A DNA stretch of 64,000 nucleotides from Prostheceraeus crozeri (GCA_907163375.1 CAJQUW010003572.1:36846-100845); one strand, 5' to 3'; positions 1 to 12,900 are shown, counted from the first letter of the stretch. The notes: a model not told the origin generated them from the sequence alone. Translations and numbers: made by a program.

Positions 1-1506
1 CGGCTTCGCTGGTTCTGACGGTATTCTTGTGAAGTGTCCAATTGATAACTTGATGAAACTTTTCAGTCTCATGTTGTTACCAGGCTTATGATTGAAACGG
101 ACAAATGCATTTATCAACATCCTTTGCAGAACATTGAAGCCAACTTTCTTGAACCATGCATGGCTCCGTCGGGTGCAGTCATAGGGAGCTATAAGTTGGT
201 CTATGAGGTCAACACCGTTCATCTTCAGATTGTAGTTGCACACGGTAACTGGCTTTTGCACAGCACATCTTTTATTTCCAGGAAGATTTTGAGTCTTTTC
301 AACAAACCCAGCTGCTTCAACAGTGCTGATCAGGAACACATCTTTCTTGTCTGCATATTTCATGCAGAGAGTCGCTCCTCTTCTCGCGAATTTAGTGCTG
401 CCTCTCTCTACTACAGAGCGAGATAACTCCCCGGGAACTCCTCGATTCACCCGTATCGTTCCTCGTATACCAGTGCTTCTAGAGAATAAGTACTCACTCA
501 GTCGAACACTGCAGTACCAGTTGTCACAGGAAACAACGTGTCCTGTGTCGAGCAAGCCTGCTTTTTCCAACAAGAAGACCACAACTCTTTCACTTTTCGA
601 TAGCTCAAACTGCTCCACGCCAGATTCGTCTTCAACCTTCAAATCAGTAGCGGCACCAACATAGGGATGAAAGTATAGCATATATCCGGACGCGTCTGTG
701 AGAACATAAGACTTGATTCCAAACCTCGCACGCTTTATGCGAATGAACTGTCTACAGGACAATCGGCCTTTGAAAAGAAGCAAAGTCTCGTCTATCGATA
801 AGTCCTGCTCTGGATTCCATTGCTTGCAGATCTCGTGAATACAGTCAATAAATTCTTGAATACGACTCATTTTGTCGTTCAGGATGGCAGCTTCGGGATC
901 ACTAAATCGGATGAATTTCAAAATCATGAGGTATCGATTTCTCGATAGGCTATTCTGGTGACCGAAATATGGAGTAGACATGAGAAGCTCGGTAGACCAA
1001 TAATCTCGAAGTTCAGGCTTTCTAATCAATCCAGTGCAAAAAGTCAAACCGATAAATGTCTTCATCTCGGGAACAGTAACGTCTTTCCAATGCAATTCAT
1101 TGCCTTCGCCAAGATCTTCTTTTGCAATCTCTGCTCTTTTGTTCGTCCACGTCACAAGTAACTCGAATATGTGGTCGCTCAAATACATTGAAACGAAGTC
1201 CACTGCCTGCATTTCATCAGGATTTGTCACTGTAGGAGACCAGCCTTCTTGACTATTGAAGGCGAGGTCAGGTGGACCAGGGTCTGTCTCGGGGGTGACG
1301 AATGTCCACTGTGCTGAGGAGGCACTAACTGGGACGTCGGGAGCGTTGTCGTCAGAATCAGAGTTGTCGGAAGTCTCAGAGTCTTCACTAATCGATGCGT
1401 CAGAATGCAGATAGTCACTTTCACCATCCGTCACATCATCCTCACTATCTTCCGTGAATCCATACTTTCTCACCGGTACGTGATGTCGTTTCGGTCTACC
1501 AGCCAT
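1..1506 (-). CDS. piggyBac-like transposase (PGBD type), C-terminus beyond window
   Basis: A frame with no stop runs from an ATG at 1506 to the left edge, 502 codons. It opens with an acidic Ser/Asp-rich stretch (about residues 18-70), as in many PGBD proteins, and continues with a DDE_Tnp_1_7 domain. The three expected catalytic aspartates are visible in LSIDETLLLFKGR, VSCDNWYCS and NGVDLIDQ. The enzyme would cut and paste at TTAA sites. The cysteine-rich C-terminal domain is not seen because the frame leaves the window. No stop or frameshift interrupts the visible part, so this may be a young or even active copy or a domesticated gene; the TTAA-flanked right end favours a transposon. Confidence 0.88.
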   Translation of the reverse strand, partial: MAGRPKRHHVPVRKYGFTEDSEDDVTDGESDYLHSDASISEDSETSDNSDSDDNAPDVPVSASSAQWTFVTPETDPGPPDLAFNSQEGWSPTVTNPDEMQAVDFVSMYLSDHIFELLVTWTNKRAEIAKEDLGEGNELHWKDVTVPEMKTFIGLTFCTGLIRKPELRDYWSTELLMSTPYFGHQNSLSRNRYLMILKFIRFSDPEAAILNDKMSRIQEFIDCIHEICKQWNPEQDLSIDETLLLFKGRLSCRQFIRIKRARFGIKSYVLTDASGYMLYFHPYVGAATDLKVEDESGVEQFELSKSERVVVFLLEKAGLLDTGHVVSCDNWYCSVRLSEYLFSRSTGIRGTIRVNRGVPGELSRSVVERGSTKFARRGATLCMKYADKKDVFLISTVEAAGFVEKTQNLPGNKRCAVQKPVTVCNYNLKMNGVDLIDQLIAPYDCTRRSHAWFKKVGFNVLQRMLINAFVRFNHKPGNNMRLKSFIKLSIGHFTRIPSEPAKP

Positions 1507-1919
1507 TGCTTATGAAAAATGAATCGTTTGATGGAGGCGTGATCGCTCTTCATCATGCAAGCGAGCGTCCAATCATTGCGTCTTTGTTTGAGACACATCA
1601 ATCGAATAGATAAACCTGCAGCCCGCGTCATTATGTGCTGCAATCTAGCAAGTTTTTGTCTCACTGCCTACTTCACACGCACGCGCACGCGCACGTGAAA
1701 GATCGATCAACAACACACGATTGAAATGTCATTATATGTGTTAGAGTCATAAAATATTCCGCAGAATGCGCCAAACTCATTAACGATGCGACTCTACCAG
1801 ATCCCGAGTCAGCAGAAACGCAATGTGAAATAAAGTAGATGAATACGAGATATTCTCGTAGTGGCGCATGATATGGCAAGTCCCTACTACGAGATTATCT
1901 CGTGATGGTACTCAAGGGG
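1..1919 (-). mobile_element. piggyBac-family DNA transposon, right portion
   Basis: The transposase reads leftwards and leaves the window at base 1. The right end of the element is placed at 1919, where the sequence runs GGGG followed by TTAA at 1920-1923; this is the usual piggyBac arrangement of a C/G-run terminus next to a TTAA target site. Just inside the end are two short palindromes, TACGAGA-tat-TCTCGTA at 1844-1860 and ACGAGA-tta-TCTCGT at 1889-1903, which may be transposase binding sites. The other end is outside the window, so length and intactness of the whole element are unknown. Confidence 0.8.
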
Positions 1920-1923
1920 TTAA
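1844..1923. repeat. piggyBac right terminus with two palindromes and TTAA target site
   Basis: Two 15-17 bp palindromes sharing the half-site ACGAGA lie within 75 bp of the GGGG-TTAA boundary. Their repetition close to the end is what subterminal transposase binding sites usually look like. The assignment rests on position and symmetry only; the opposite end is not available for comparison. Confidence 0.6.
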
Positions 1924-4900
1924 GTGCTAACCATGAAACACAGTCTACGTCAATTTATTGTGGGCCTATATGCCGATCAATACCAGGGTTATAGACAATT
2001 ATGGTTAGTATTTGTATACTTTCCTGATGTAAATCTCATAAAATGGACCATACTAACTTAATTCAATATCGAAATGAAATTAAAGCGATATTTCACAGAA
2101 AATGGATAAGTGATCCAATAACTACGATGATATGCTACGCATGTTAATTATTTTATAGAAATTTATAATAATTCTTATATTTCTGCGGTTTTTTCTGGTT
2201 GACTACCCTTCCTGAAGTCTATCTACGGTGCTTAGATAGGTCGATTTGAACTTGGTATGAAGCTTTGTACAGTTCTAACATTCCCCGGAATGCGATTCCG
2301 GGAGTAACATTTCCTGTAATGCGATGACTTTCGGGTAATACAAGTACTAGTATAGCATCATGAATTGTTTTCGAATGTAATCTGGTCGAGTCCGGTTCGG
2401 GTCTGGTAGGATCGCTCATCTTTAATGCAAACATTTTATTTTCCTGCTTTGGTCGCGCAAACGCAGCGAATCCCAAGCAAATTGTAATTGTGCCGTCTTC
2501 AAGACATCCATGTCGTCATAATTTTTGACTGTCGATGTGATACATCACTGGAATTCCTTTTATAGGTGCAAACTAGGTGGTCTGACATGTCTTTGCATCT
2601 GAGTGTCTATGTTCAAAATCAATGTCTGCTCATTTTGTCCGTTGGACACGTGTTTTCATCAATTTTAATTATTGTTGTTATCTTGTGCTTATAGCCCATT
2701 TGGACTTGTTGTTATTTAACAACTACCATTACCTGGTATATTAATTTAACATAAATCTTGTTCAAAAGAATAAAAGGGCAGCATTACTTTGCATACACAA
2801 AATTCAACGAATGTTTTATTCTGAAATCTTAGTCACTAAATACTTTAAATTAGAATTCACAACAACAGCTATTTTAAACTTTGTATTCTTTTTTCTGCTG
2901 AATGACGACTGATTGACATAATTGCTTATTAGTTGATTCCAATTCCATGCGAATTGTTATAAACGGTGAAATCAATTGCCACAAAATCAATATAACAACT
3001 ATTTTTAAGGTTCACTTGTCTCCGTATGAATCAATCCTGGACGATTATTATGAGAGACTTGCCACTTGCATGGATTGCAGACAGCTCAATCGAGGCTATG
3101 TTTTCAATCATAAGTTGCTATTTGCGTGAAGAATAAGGTAATCAGACAAACAATAGGGAAATTATATTTAGCAACAGCACAATTCTTTCATTATCAACAC
3201 ATGGAACATTGAAAGTTCATTCATTCATGCTTCTTTCTTTCAGCATCTGAATATCTTGCTTCACGCATTCAAATTTAGTTTTCAGGGAAGTATTCCACAA
3301 AAACTAGCAGCTGAATAAGCCTTATTTGTCTGGAAGTCAAATAAGTGGTAAATAAAAATTCAGTGAAGTTTAGAAAAATCAGATAATAGTAAGATAACTC
3401 CTAATGTGTACATTATGACAAGGCAAATCTGCCATGTCCTTCCAAAAGTATCTCTCTCATGTGAATCTGCCATTGCTCGTAAAATGCGATTATTAAAATC
3501 TAATAAGAATTAAACAATTCACAATTCAATGTTCAAAAGTGAATATCACAATTTGTAATGAATCTAATAAATAGTAAGTCAAAATCAAGGACATGAGTAA
3601 CCTTATGCAATTGTGGAAACTCAAATAACTTAACAGACTAGGGTTCAACTGTGTCTTGCTACATCAGCAAATATGCAATAAAGGAACATTTGAACACTGA
3701 ACGACCCCTGGGCATTTCCAGTCTTGAGCATTAATTTAGTGGAACAATAGAAATTTTCAGTTCTTCAACATGAAAAACATGAAATAAGCAGTATGTCTTG
3801 TTGACGGTGAGAGCTTGTTCTTCGATGTCAAATAACTCTTCGCATAACTTGAATATCTTTTATTTCCGACACTTTCTGATTAATTATCAAAGTAGGAGTC
3901 AGTTGAAACGTTACGCATGCAGTGTACAGTGTAAGCTCGCTGCATTTTAACAAATTAATCATTTGATTTTATAACCGTCACTACAAATGAGACCGATCTT
4001 TTAAGGCATATACTTGTTTTATTTCATCCTTTCCGATTACTTGTAAAATTACCAGAGCTAAAATCATAAAAGCGTACATAAAAGCAGAATATATGAGTTG
4101 AAAATGGGTAGAAATTATATTTACATTTGGAAATTGTAGTCAGAATCAATAATAATCAGCTGATGGTGTTTTTGACGACAGGGTTTTATAAGTTATCATT
4201 TTTATGAAAACATATTCTCGCAAAAGTGCATGCATACCATAGATTTCCGCAGTAACCTTATTTGCCCTTTCGTTGCGACTGATTACGCACATGTATGTGC
4301 GCGGATAATGTCAAATATAATTCGGTGTGAAAATACTTTCAGGCTAAACGTATTGGTATTTACAAGAGATATCTCGAAAAAATTAGAAACTAACTTTTCT
4401 GATGCACCTTTCAAAACAAACCTAATATTCTAACTATGCTCATTTTTATCTAATAAATGCCAGTGTCATTTTGTTTGCTGATTTAACGTAGGCTAATGTT
4501 TTGCTTTGGACGAGCGAAAAATTAAAAAAAATAGTTTTGACAAACTTTTGCACTATGCCTGCATAATTTCATGGCAGCAATATTAATCACATATTTTGCT
4601 GAATTCCTAACACATGCGATAGCAAGCAAAATAATAATCTTAGCTCCTTTTCCTTTTTTTGTCATTTATTTTCTACTCGGCTCTGATTGACTGGCTGATT
4701 TGTGAAACTAATTACAGCTCATATGTAACTAATTTACAGATTGCCATGCCCTGCTACAATTTAAATAGTAGAATACAATCCTAATATGTCTGAGAATTCA
4801 AAATAGCTTCGTTGACTAACTGAAATGCCAGTGTAATCATCATTTTTTAATGAGTGGCGAATAATTGAACGCTTAATGAACGCACCCCAATGACATTTCA

Positions 4901-4963
4901 TGGTGATCGAACTATTTCGTTATTGGCCTGTTTTGTCTGACACAACGTGACTTTGTCCAAGTA
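1924..4963. other. gene-free A+T-rich stretch
   Basis: No reading frame here has recognisable protein features. I see a perfect 8-bp-stem hairpin at 2284-2302 (CCCGGAAT, loop GCG) and otherwise unremarkable A+T-rich DNA. No RNA gene was recognised. Confidence 0.5.
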
Positions 4964-5531
4964 CGAGGGGTGATTGATAAGTTCGCGGCCTAACATAGAA
5001 AGCTTAAAGCCAGGCCATTATGCACATGTGGATTGATACAATGGAATGTGCTGACGGCGCATGACGAGTGATCAGTCGATCCGGTGAACTGTTGGTAAAC
5101 CACAGCTACTTAACTTCAGTTACTAACTTATCAATCAGATAAGTGTCGCGTAAGATGGATCACGTTTCAAATCGAGCTGTCATTCGTTATCTCGGCTTGA
5201 AAGGACTCACACCAAAGGAGATTCATGATGATCTGGTTGGAACACTTAATGAGAAAGCTGATCTGGCACCATCGGACTTTCATCTCTTCCCAAAAATGAA
5301 ATTGGAGCTCAGTGGTCAGCACTTCGCATCCAACAGTGACGTCATGGAGGCCGTTGAGCAGTATCTGGACTCCAAAGACTCACACTTCTATGAGCAAGGG
5401 ATCCGCGCATTGCAGCACCGTTGGGCTAAGTGCGTTGATTGTAGGGGTGATTATGTCGAAAAATAAATATGTATCGCATGCGAAATATGCTTTTTTCTAT
5501 ATCGGGCCGCGAACTTTTCAATCACCCCTCG
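4964..5531 (+). mobile_element. internally deleted mariner-type element
   Basis: Inverted repeats of about 27 bp, starting CGAGGGGTGATTGA on the left and ending as their complement on the right, bound a 568-bp element. The repeats differ at one position near the middle. A TA dinucleotide flanks each side (4962-4963 and 5532-5533), the normal mariner target duplication. The inside holds only the beginning and the end of a transposase gene, so the element is a non-autonomous deletion derivative. Confidence 0.85.
5155..5466 (+). pseudogene. mariner transposase remnant (N- and C-terminal pieces joined in frame)
   Basis: An open frame of 103 residues begins at the ATG at 5155. Its first 25 or so residues (VIRYLGLKGLTPKEIHDDL) look like the N-terminal helix-turn-helix of a mariner transposase. 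From about residue 38 the text jumps to the C-terminal region (LAPSDFHLFPKMK followed by the family's terminal helices). The central catalytic domain, including the first two acidic residues, is gone, so the product cannot be a transposase. The junction kept the reading frame by chance or through copying of an already deleted parent. Confidence 0.8.
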
Positions 5532-5533
5532 TA

Positions 5534-7754
5534 TGTAGCCTATATAAATGTTGAAACATGAATTTCACTTAATCAATGGCTTCATGTCATCACTAAATAA
5601 TTAGTTCATTACGTTTAAGGTGTGTTCACACCCCATGAAATATTTTTGGAATAATTACTTAGACTTTCTGTCAAGGATGTTTGGAATTTTATTGAATGCT
5701 GTCGAGCATTATATAGTCGAATCATTTCAAGAAGACAAGGCGAAGAAGACAAATTGACCCGTCGCAATAAACATGTCTGGATTGTGACATATTTCTCAGA
5801 TTCGATTGGCATCAATATGAAATTCTGACACTGATTGCAGAGGACAATGACTTTGTTATTCATCCATCATATACTTTTCGGATCGGGAAGATAGTGACGC
5901 CATCAAACAACTGATAATTTGCACTTAAGATGACCATTGTCAGACTATTTATCTTATTGTCACTGGAAGATCATGCAGTAGGCCTACCGTTGAACCTCCT
6001 GAATAATCGAAATTTCTGTGTGGATTCTAGACCATCATCCGGAAAGTTTGTTGTCCTTGATCAAGTATATGACATCACGTTATGTTGCTGTTACAAGCAA
6101 GGAAGAAGACATTGACTGACATTGAAGGAACAGCAAGTGGAGACCAACATTCCATGTTGAGATTGAATATTACCAATGTAAGATGCATTTGACAGCACCT
6201 AGTATCAGTTGTGAAAAACCACATCTTTCTTTCGGCTTGACAGACATCATCAATCAGGTCCCACTTTGGCTGTAGATAAAACATGTAATAGCCGAAAATG
6301 GCCGATAATCTTTTATTGCTGTATGATCTAGACAAATTTGACTCTGTTTGGAGTGGTCGATAATTACGCTTCGATGCCTTTGCAAGGCATATTTTAGATC
6401 CGGAGAGGGAAAGTCACTGAAAGCAGGAAATGCATGACCGCTAAATTTCTGCGAATGTATGTCATGCAGCTGCAGTCAATCTTCACATGAGTAAAGGAAG
6501 ACATTTAAAATAGAATATACATGTACGTGTACATTTATATTCTATGTTACATAATTTCTTGTGATAATTGTGGAAGGTATAATCAATGAGTGTGGAATTT
6601 TTGGTTGTTCATTCTTTCAAGTACTCAGTATGCTTGCACATACTTCTCAGTCCATTTTCTAATAGCTGACAACTGCATAGATTTTAAAACAATTGTTACT
6701 CTTGCATGTTTTACACTGACATGCATGTGGGAATTAAATGCTTACATTTGCACAGGCAGTTTAATCCATATTTACACGTTTCCAGCTATTTCACGGTAAT
6801 AAAGTTACCATTTGCTCGTAATGTAGGCTTATGCATTATAGTGTGCATCTGTCCCGTTTGATTTATCGATACCCTGCGCTATTAAGTTCATTTCATACTG
6901 GAACTTGAAACAGACTTGTTTGTATCATATACTGCGTTATATAGGATAATAGGCATAAGTATGAATGGATGTGTTTCTTGCAAAGCTCTTTATGGATACA
7001 AAATAGTGTTAATTGTTGCTTATGTTCATATTTGCATGTGGACGTTATCAAGAAGGCAAGTAAGAGTGTACCACGCATTCGATATCAAAACCATTCATAA
7101 TCATATTTGAAACTTTGATTTCCCAGTTTATCGAGACAAATAGACGAGAAGGTACATGAAGATGGGGTTTGTGTATGCAGCCCAAATGAAATTAATGACC
7201 AAACCTTTCAGGGACCATTAGCCGTTAAAAAGCAATCTATAAACAAACAATTTAAAAATGTGTCAAATTTATTTGCATATTGCTTCTAGATGTTCTGAAT
7301 ATATTTCTCATCGATGAATTTCGAGTAGTAAAATAGTCATTCTTATAAAACGGCCAATCACAATTATTTTATTTTAAAATAACTCAGAAGTTTTGCTCTT
7401 GCATTTATGCTCACTACACAATTAGTAAAATTTTAAAATTGAAAAGTAACAACTTACCAATTTATTTTGGCACTGAAACATGAGGGATTCTAGTCGCTTT
7501 TCGGCATCGGCATCTGTATTTTCAGAAGCATCAGTCATCATGACTGGTCTTATATCCCGTTCTACCATTGGCTGAAAAACATGCAATGAAAATACAGTTG
7601 ACTGCAAGTTGTAGTGCAACTTTACATGTGAATGAGATTTGCTTCTACTAAAGCAACGTGAGGCCGAAGTAGCATTTGAGATGAAAGATAGACAAAACAG
7701 CTGTTTCATCATTTAAGTAATCATCATTTTCAGTAAAATTAAGAATAACAGGCC
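5534..7754. other. gene-free A+T-rich stretch
   Basis: The open frames in this interval are under 100 codons and low in complexity, and none shows a domain or motif. No RNA gene or clear transposon terminus was recognised. Confidence 0.5.
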
Positions 7755-8703
7755 CCTTCATTACTTTCGCTTCGTTGATGATACTTTTGCCGTTTTCAGC
7801 ATTGACGCTGACATCCCCAAATACCCTTCGGACGTAAATAATTCTCATCCTAATTTGTATTTCACATGCGAATTACCCCAAAATAGGAAACTATCTTTCC
7901 TTGATGTCAATATAATTAAAAACGACGATGATAGCTTTTCTACTTCTGTATTTAGAAAATCCACTTGGACAGGCTTATACCTGCACTTCTTCAGCTTTGT
8001 TCCTGCGTCTTACAAACGCAATCTTGTTAAAAATCTTTTTGATCGCGCTCGGCGTATTTGTACTGCAGATCAATTATCTTCTGAGTTTAGGCTTATTCAG
8101 GAAACGTTGCAGTCCAGTGGTTATCCATCCTCATTCATCGAGAAGTACAGCAAACCAAGACAAGAACAGGAAACTGAATATGGTCCTGCAAAGAAGACTG
8201 CTTACCGTTCCTGGGCGAGAGATTCTCGAACGAAGTCAGAGTCAAAGTCAGTGCGGTAACTGCTCTAGCTTTTCCAGCTTTCGAGCCGAAGGTCGTGTTC
8301 ATGACAAGAAGGGTTCCGGTGCGATCACTGAAAGACATGCTGCCACTCAATTGTTCGTCTGACGTCATCTACCAATTTAATTGTAACTATGGAGACAGTT
8401 ATGTTGGACGGACTGAACGGTGGTTGGCAAAACGAGTGGACGAGCATCTTCCGGCATGGCTGATGAACAAAAGACCTCGACCAAGATCATCAGAGCCTCC
8501 CAGCAGTGCTGTTGCAAGACACGCTCTCAATTGTCCGCAGTTCGACGTCACACATACAAAGATGTCGTATTTCAAGAAGGTCGCCAAAGCTCGTCACACA
8601 GTGTTACTTCCATTCCTAGAGGAGACAATTATCAACGTCACAAGACCTCAATTGTGTGTGCAAAAGCAAACAGTGATGACGCTCCAGCTACCGTGGTTCT
8701 GAC
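7755..8703 (+). pseudogene. Penelope-like retroelement, decayed 3' fragment (RT end and GIY-YIG)
   Basis: Starting near 7770 one frame contains RFVDDTF, the catalytic motif of a Penelope-like reverse transcriptase, followed by the thumb region (LSFLDVNI, TWTGLY, SYKRNLV). Frame shifts occur after about 8150. A second frame from about 8295 to 8703 carries a GIY-YIG-type endonuclease: DVIYQFNC, then DSYVGRTERWLAKRVDEH, then the downstream His/Cys region. That RT-then-GIY-YIG order is diagnostic of Penelope-like elements, which use the endonuclease to nick target DNA for reverse transcription. The 5' part of the RT is missing, a normal 5' truncation, and the reading frame is broken at least once. 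Confidence 0.82.
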
Positions 8704-9231
8704 TTGATTTTTGACTTTTGACTTCAGCTCACTTACTTTCTTTTATTTCAATTTGTATATAAACGTTTTACCATGATTTTTTACCCACCTCCGAATCAAA
8801 GAGGCATGAGACATGCGACACAATAGATGATAATAACACCACACTTCATCGGCTCACAGATCACTGATGACATGGGAGAGATTGTGCAAATTCACGAATA
8901 AAGGGTGCAACAAACAAGGAGAGGAATAAGGGTATGTTATTAGTATTTGAGTTTGAATCGTAGCTGTTCGCTCTCAGGGTCTGCAGGATACAGTTATTTT
9001 ACTTTTTCAGTAATAAAATCTGCGACAAGTTGAGCATTATTCTCTCTTAACATTGCGTTGATATAGTCGTCAAGAGTATTGAAAGAAAAAGTGTCGTCGT
9101 GATTATTAAGCTCGAATTGACATTCGCAAAATCTCCAATACAAGTGTTCATCAGAGAAATGTTTTGAACATCATTTCCAAAAAAACAGCAATAAAACATA
9201 AAGTCCATAAAATCGAAGACCAAATTCACTT
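8704..9231. other. intergenic, nothing recognised
   Basis: This 528-bp spacer between the Penelope-like fragment and the PAN/lectin-like gene contains no convincing gene. It would include the 3' untranslated region of the minus-strand gene that ends at 9232. Confidence 0.45.
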
Positions 9232-9972
9232 TTAACAACATATTGCATAAAAAGGCTGTTTTGTACAACTTGCTGTTAAGCGCGCTTTCCTAACTGTGAA
9301 ACTCGTCAAGTATACTTCGAAACAATGCATGGGATCAAAACTCAGAAAAGAAGCTCTCATATCCTTAAAGTAATTCTGGAAGCAATTATTAAGGGTAGTT
9401 TGAATGTTGGTGGCTGCTGACATGTCAAATTTGCTGCTCAGCTGTGCGGTCAATTTATAGTGTTCGCAAAGTTTGACGGCTCCGTCAAAGTTCGTTGCAT
9501 CAATCAGAAATATGCTACAAGTGTAATCTGTTGAAAATGTAAATCTGAATTGAACTTCAAAATTAGCCGCACATAATATACAAGGTGTTGATGGAGCTAG
9601 ATGACAGCCTTTTCTTGTTGGATATGAAGTTGGAGCAGCAGTAGTTTCAGGTGTTATAGCTGAGGTCATAGCTGTACTTGTAATTGGCTTGGTCTGTGCA
9701 TTGATGTAGAAGCGGCAGTCTCCCTTTTTCGGATAAAGGTTGTTTGTAAAAAGGCATTTCGTCTTCACTTTGTCAAATGCAAATGCAGAACAGGTTTTCC
9801 GAGTTACACAGTCTTTTGCACATTGTATGACGCTCACAGCTGGTTGATTTATATCGTAATCATTTACATTGCAAGAAACCATTTCTAAATATTGAAATCG
9901 ATTGACAGATTTACTCGAATCAGTAATTCCAGATTGGTATAATAAAATCATGAATGCGAGGCTCAATATCAT
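9232..9972 (-). CDS. predicted secreted PAN/apple plus C-type-lectin-like protein
   Basis: The frame is open further upstream, but the ATG at 9972 gives a protein of 246 residues that begins with a textbook signal peptide (MILSLAFMILLYQSG), so I chose it. Next comes a Cys-rich segment with the spacing of a PAN/apple domain (VIQCAKDCVTRKTCSAFAFD, then CLFTNN and GDCRFYINA). A Thr/Ser/Pro linker follows (about residues 95-120), then a second Cys-rich domain with FDGAVKLCEHY and a terminal FYAICC that recalls a degenerate C-type lectin fold. PAN domains bind proteins or sugars outside the cell. The gene has no intron in this span and may be a last exon. No neighbour shares its function. The PAN call is fairly firm, the lectin-like call tentative. 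Confidence 0.6.
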   Translation of the reverse strand: MILSLAFMILLYQSGITDSSKSVNRFQYLEMVSCNVNDYDINQPAVSVIQCAKDCVTRKTCSAFAFDKVKTKCLFTNNLYPKKGDCRFYINAQTKPITSTAMTSAITPETTAAPTSYPTRKGCHLAPSTPCILCAANFEVQFRFTFSTDYTCSIFLIDATNFDGAVKLCEHYKLTAQLSSKFDMSAATNIQTTLNNCFQNYFKDMRASFLSFDPMHCFEVYLTSFTVRKARLTASCTKQPFYAICC

Positions 9973-12900
9973 CTCAATGAGCGGTCTTGGAGACTTCTTA
10001 ATTTCACGACAAATGACGGCGAACAGATTTTCAAGACACTTTGACACACAGTTCAGTGAATGAATTATTTCCGAGATCTATTGAGACTGATGATAACTCT
10101 CAGCAAGTTGGAGCATTTTTGATAGATTGTGCAATTATACCTCGACTTCGAATCTGTGATGATGATATTGCTTTTAAGTAAAGAAGCCAATGAAAGAAGC
10201 AAATTTGTATTTGACAGAAAATCTGTTCGAATTTTGTAGCAGTTAATCAAAACTAAATACAGATGCTGGCAAAGTTGACAAATGGTGTAGGTAGCAACTT
10301 CCTGTCATCATCTGTCCAAATTAATCTCTTTCATCAAAAAAAAGAGTTAAGGCACTTCTTTGTTTCCAGAAGTGCATGAAGTAAGAGTAAAAAACACAAA
10401 GATTCATATTTGAAAACGCTATCAGTCAATATATGTGAAAATCTCATTAATTTCTGTTCTGCTTGATTGAGATTGCATTTAAGCTATCTGAGTTGAGGAT
10501 GCCCAATATCGATAAAATTCATTAAAACATATGCGTTCGATGAAACTGAGTTTTGCGCTTATTCAAAATGAAAACTCTAATCAAGCGGTGAGACTTATGA
10601 CTATAGTTAATAAATGTCACACGTCATACTTACTTTGTCACACGTTGACTTCTATTGTTCGCCATGTCATAACCAGAAAAATGTCATAACCAGATGGATT
10701 AATTTTTTAATTTGAAGTTCCTTTTTGTGGTCTGAATGGTTTTCTATCTGATGAGCATGGAATTATCAGTCAATTTATGGAGACCAATGTTGTTGAGATG
10801 GGAAATTTCAAAAAATAATAGGGCTATAATAAGTCAGGGATATTTATTAGAGATAATTATTCTAAAAGAATAAGTCATGGATAAGTAATTTTTGATTATG
10901 TACCATTATTTGTTGTGGCTTCTCTTTGAATATGTCGATTACCATTATTTTAAAAATATACACACATTATATTTCTAGCACAGTCAACATAAAAAACAAT
11001 GTGTAAAAGTTAAAACATGGCCAATTGATAAATTATGCTGTACATGCACAATGCATGCACAGTACAGTACAGTGCCTAAACAATGGCTGATAGTTGTTAG
11101 ATGCCGGTGCAAAGTGTTACGATTATTTTTATTTTTGTCATTGCTTCAGAACGCTAATCAGTCAATTGCACCAGCCGATCGCTGCATCAAGTCTGATTAT
11201 TATTTCACTTTAAATATGAAGATCGTTTGGATAAAATAGCTTTCTTATACTGGGTTGCGGCAAGAATTTGCAACTATTACAGGTTTCACTGCTTTGATTC
11301 CTCTAGAAACATCAATCGGTCCATAAGAGTCCCTGAGTGTGGCTACTAAATTGATCACCAACAAATCTCTGGTTTTCTCATTAGTCAGACGAACATTAAA
11401 CAAAACACAAATCGGATTTGTGATAATGCATGCGTTATAAAATACTTTAGCTAAACCAATGCAAATGAATATGTTTGTCTTGCACAATTGATGTGAAATA
11501 GTTCGCAATTTTCTATTAACGCAAGTATAAGTCGACTATGAGAAACTTACACGGACTTTGCTTTTGTACTTGTATCTTTGATAATTTTGACTTTCATAAC
11601 TCCACCAATGCATGAAAAACGCACAATAAGTTATAAGCATTTGAAATCGGAATTCATTGATTCTTAGGTACGGTTGCTCAGTAAGTAATATTATCTCCAG
11701 AAACCGGTGAATAAAATGATAATTACTAATTACCAATAATGTCAAGTATGTTTGCGTACCAAATAATGAATTGTAAAAATATTCCGTTGCATGTAATGAA
11801 ATTATTTGACAATTCTTTATATATAGTGCGCAATGCCATTTTTACACCCTCCATATTCACTGTTGCGTAATGCTAGAAAAAGTGCCTGTTAAAGCAAATA
11901 GGCGATCTATTTTCATGCGGTTAAACACCACCTTCATCGGTTCCATAGTCAGCGATTTATGCTCCTCCAATTTGAATAGTTCTAATCAATTTGTAATACT
12001 AACTGTATTTAATTTCGACTTTGGTGAATTGAAGCTAATCCGCTTTCTAGAAAACTCGGCTTCTTGGACATGCAACAATTTTGTGCTTTTATAAGACAAG
12101 GTTACAGCCGAAATTAGAATCTCTCATTCGCGTGTGACAATGTAGAATCTTGTCCTGATAAGCAACTGAAATTTATAAACAACTACAATGTAATTTGGGA
12201 ACGATGTGCATATCTTGCTGGGAGAAGAATCATTGTGGTATGTTATCAGACAGTTTATTCCTTTTAGAATACCTCTGGAATGTTTTCTGACGTAGATATG
12301 TGTTTCAAATTAATTTTAGCTCATGTGGAATCCTGCAGCTACCAAAACATAAACTTGGCAGATAATCACTGACATTTTGGTATTTCTCACCAAATATAGT
12401 TACCAGAAGCAGCGCGCAGTGAAGAATTAAAGGCAATCATACTCACAAACTCTAATTAACAGCAATGCCCTTGAAGTTCGAGATATGCATGTTTCCATTG
12501 ATATGTTTTGGATTCCTTTGGAATAACGTAATTGGACTAATGACCTCCGCATCGACGTCCTGCACTTAAGTGGATTTATGAATTGACATTTGTTTCGATC
12601 ACTATCAGTTCTAAAAGTATAAATAGCGAGTAAAAAAGGACCATGCCATCTTTTCAGAGTTTTTCAAAGGATGTGAAAGATAGACTGCTTCAACCCTTAT
12701 TTAAAAGTAAAACCGGCTTCTTAAAAAGTAATCAATGCCCGATTAGTTTGAGCACTTCAATTTCATTGCGTCAATTACTTGTTGGAAACACAGGAACTGA
12801 GTAAAATTAATAGACTGCTTTGTTTGATGCATTCATGCCTACATCTGAGTGCAAGTATGTGTAGGGTGTTAGGGGAGAACTTAATCGAGAGCATTTAATC

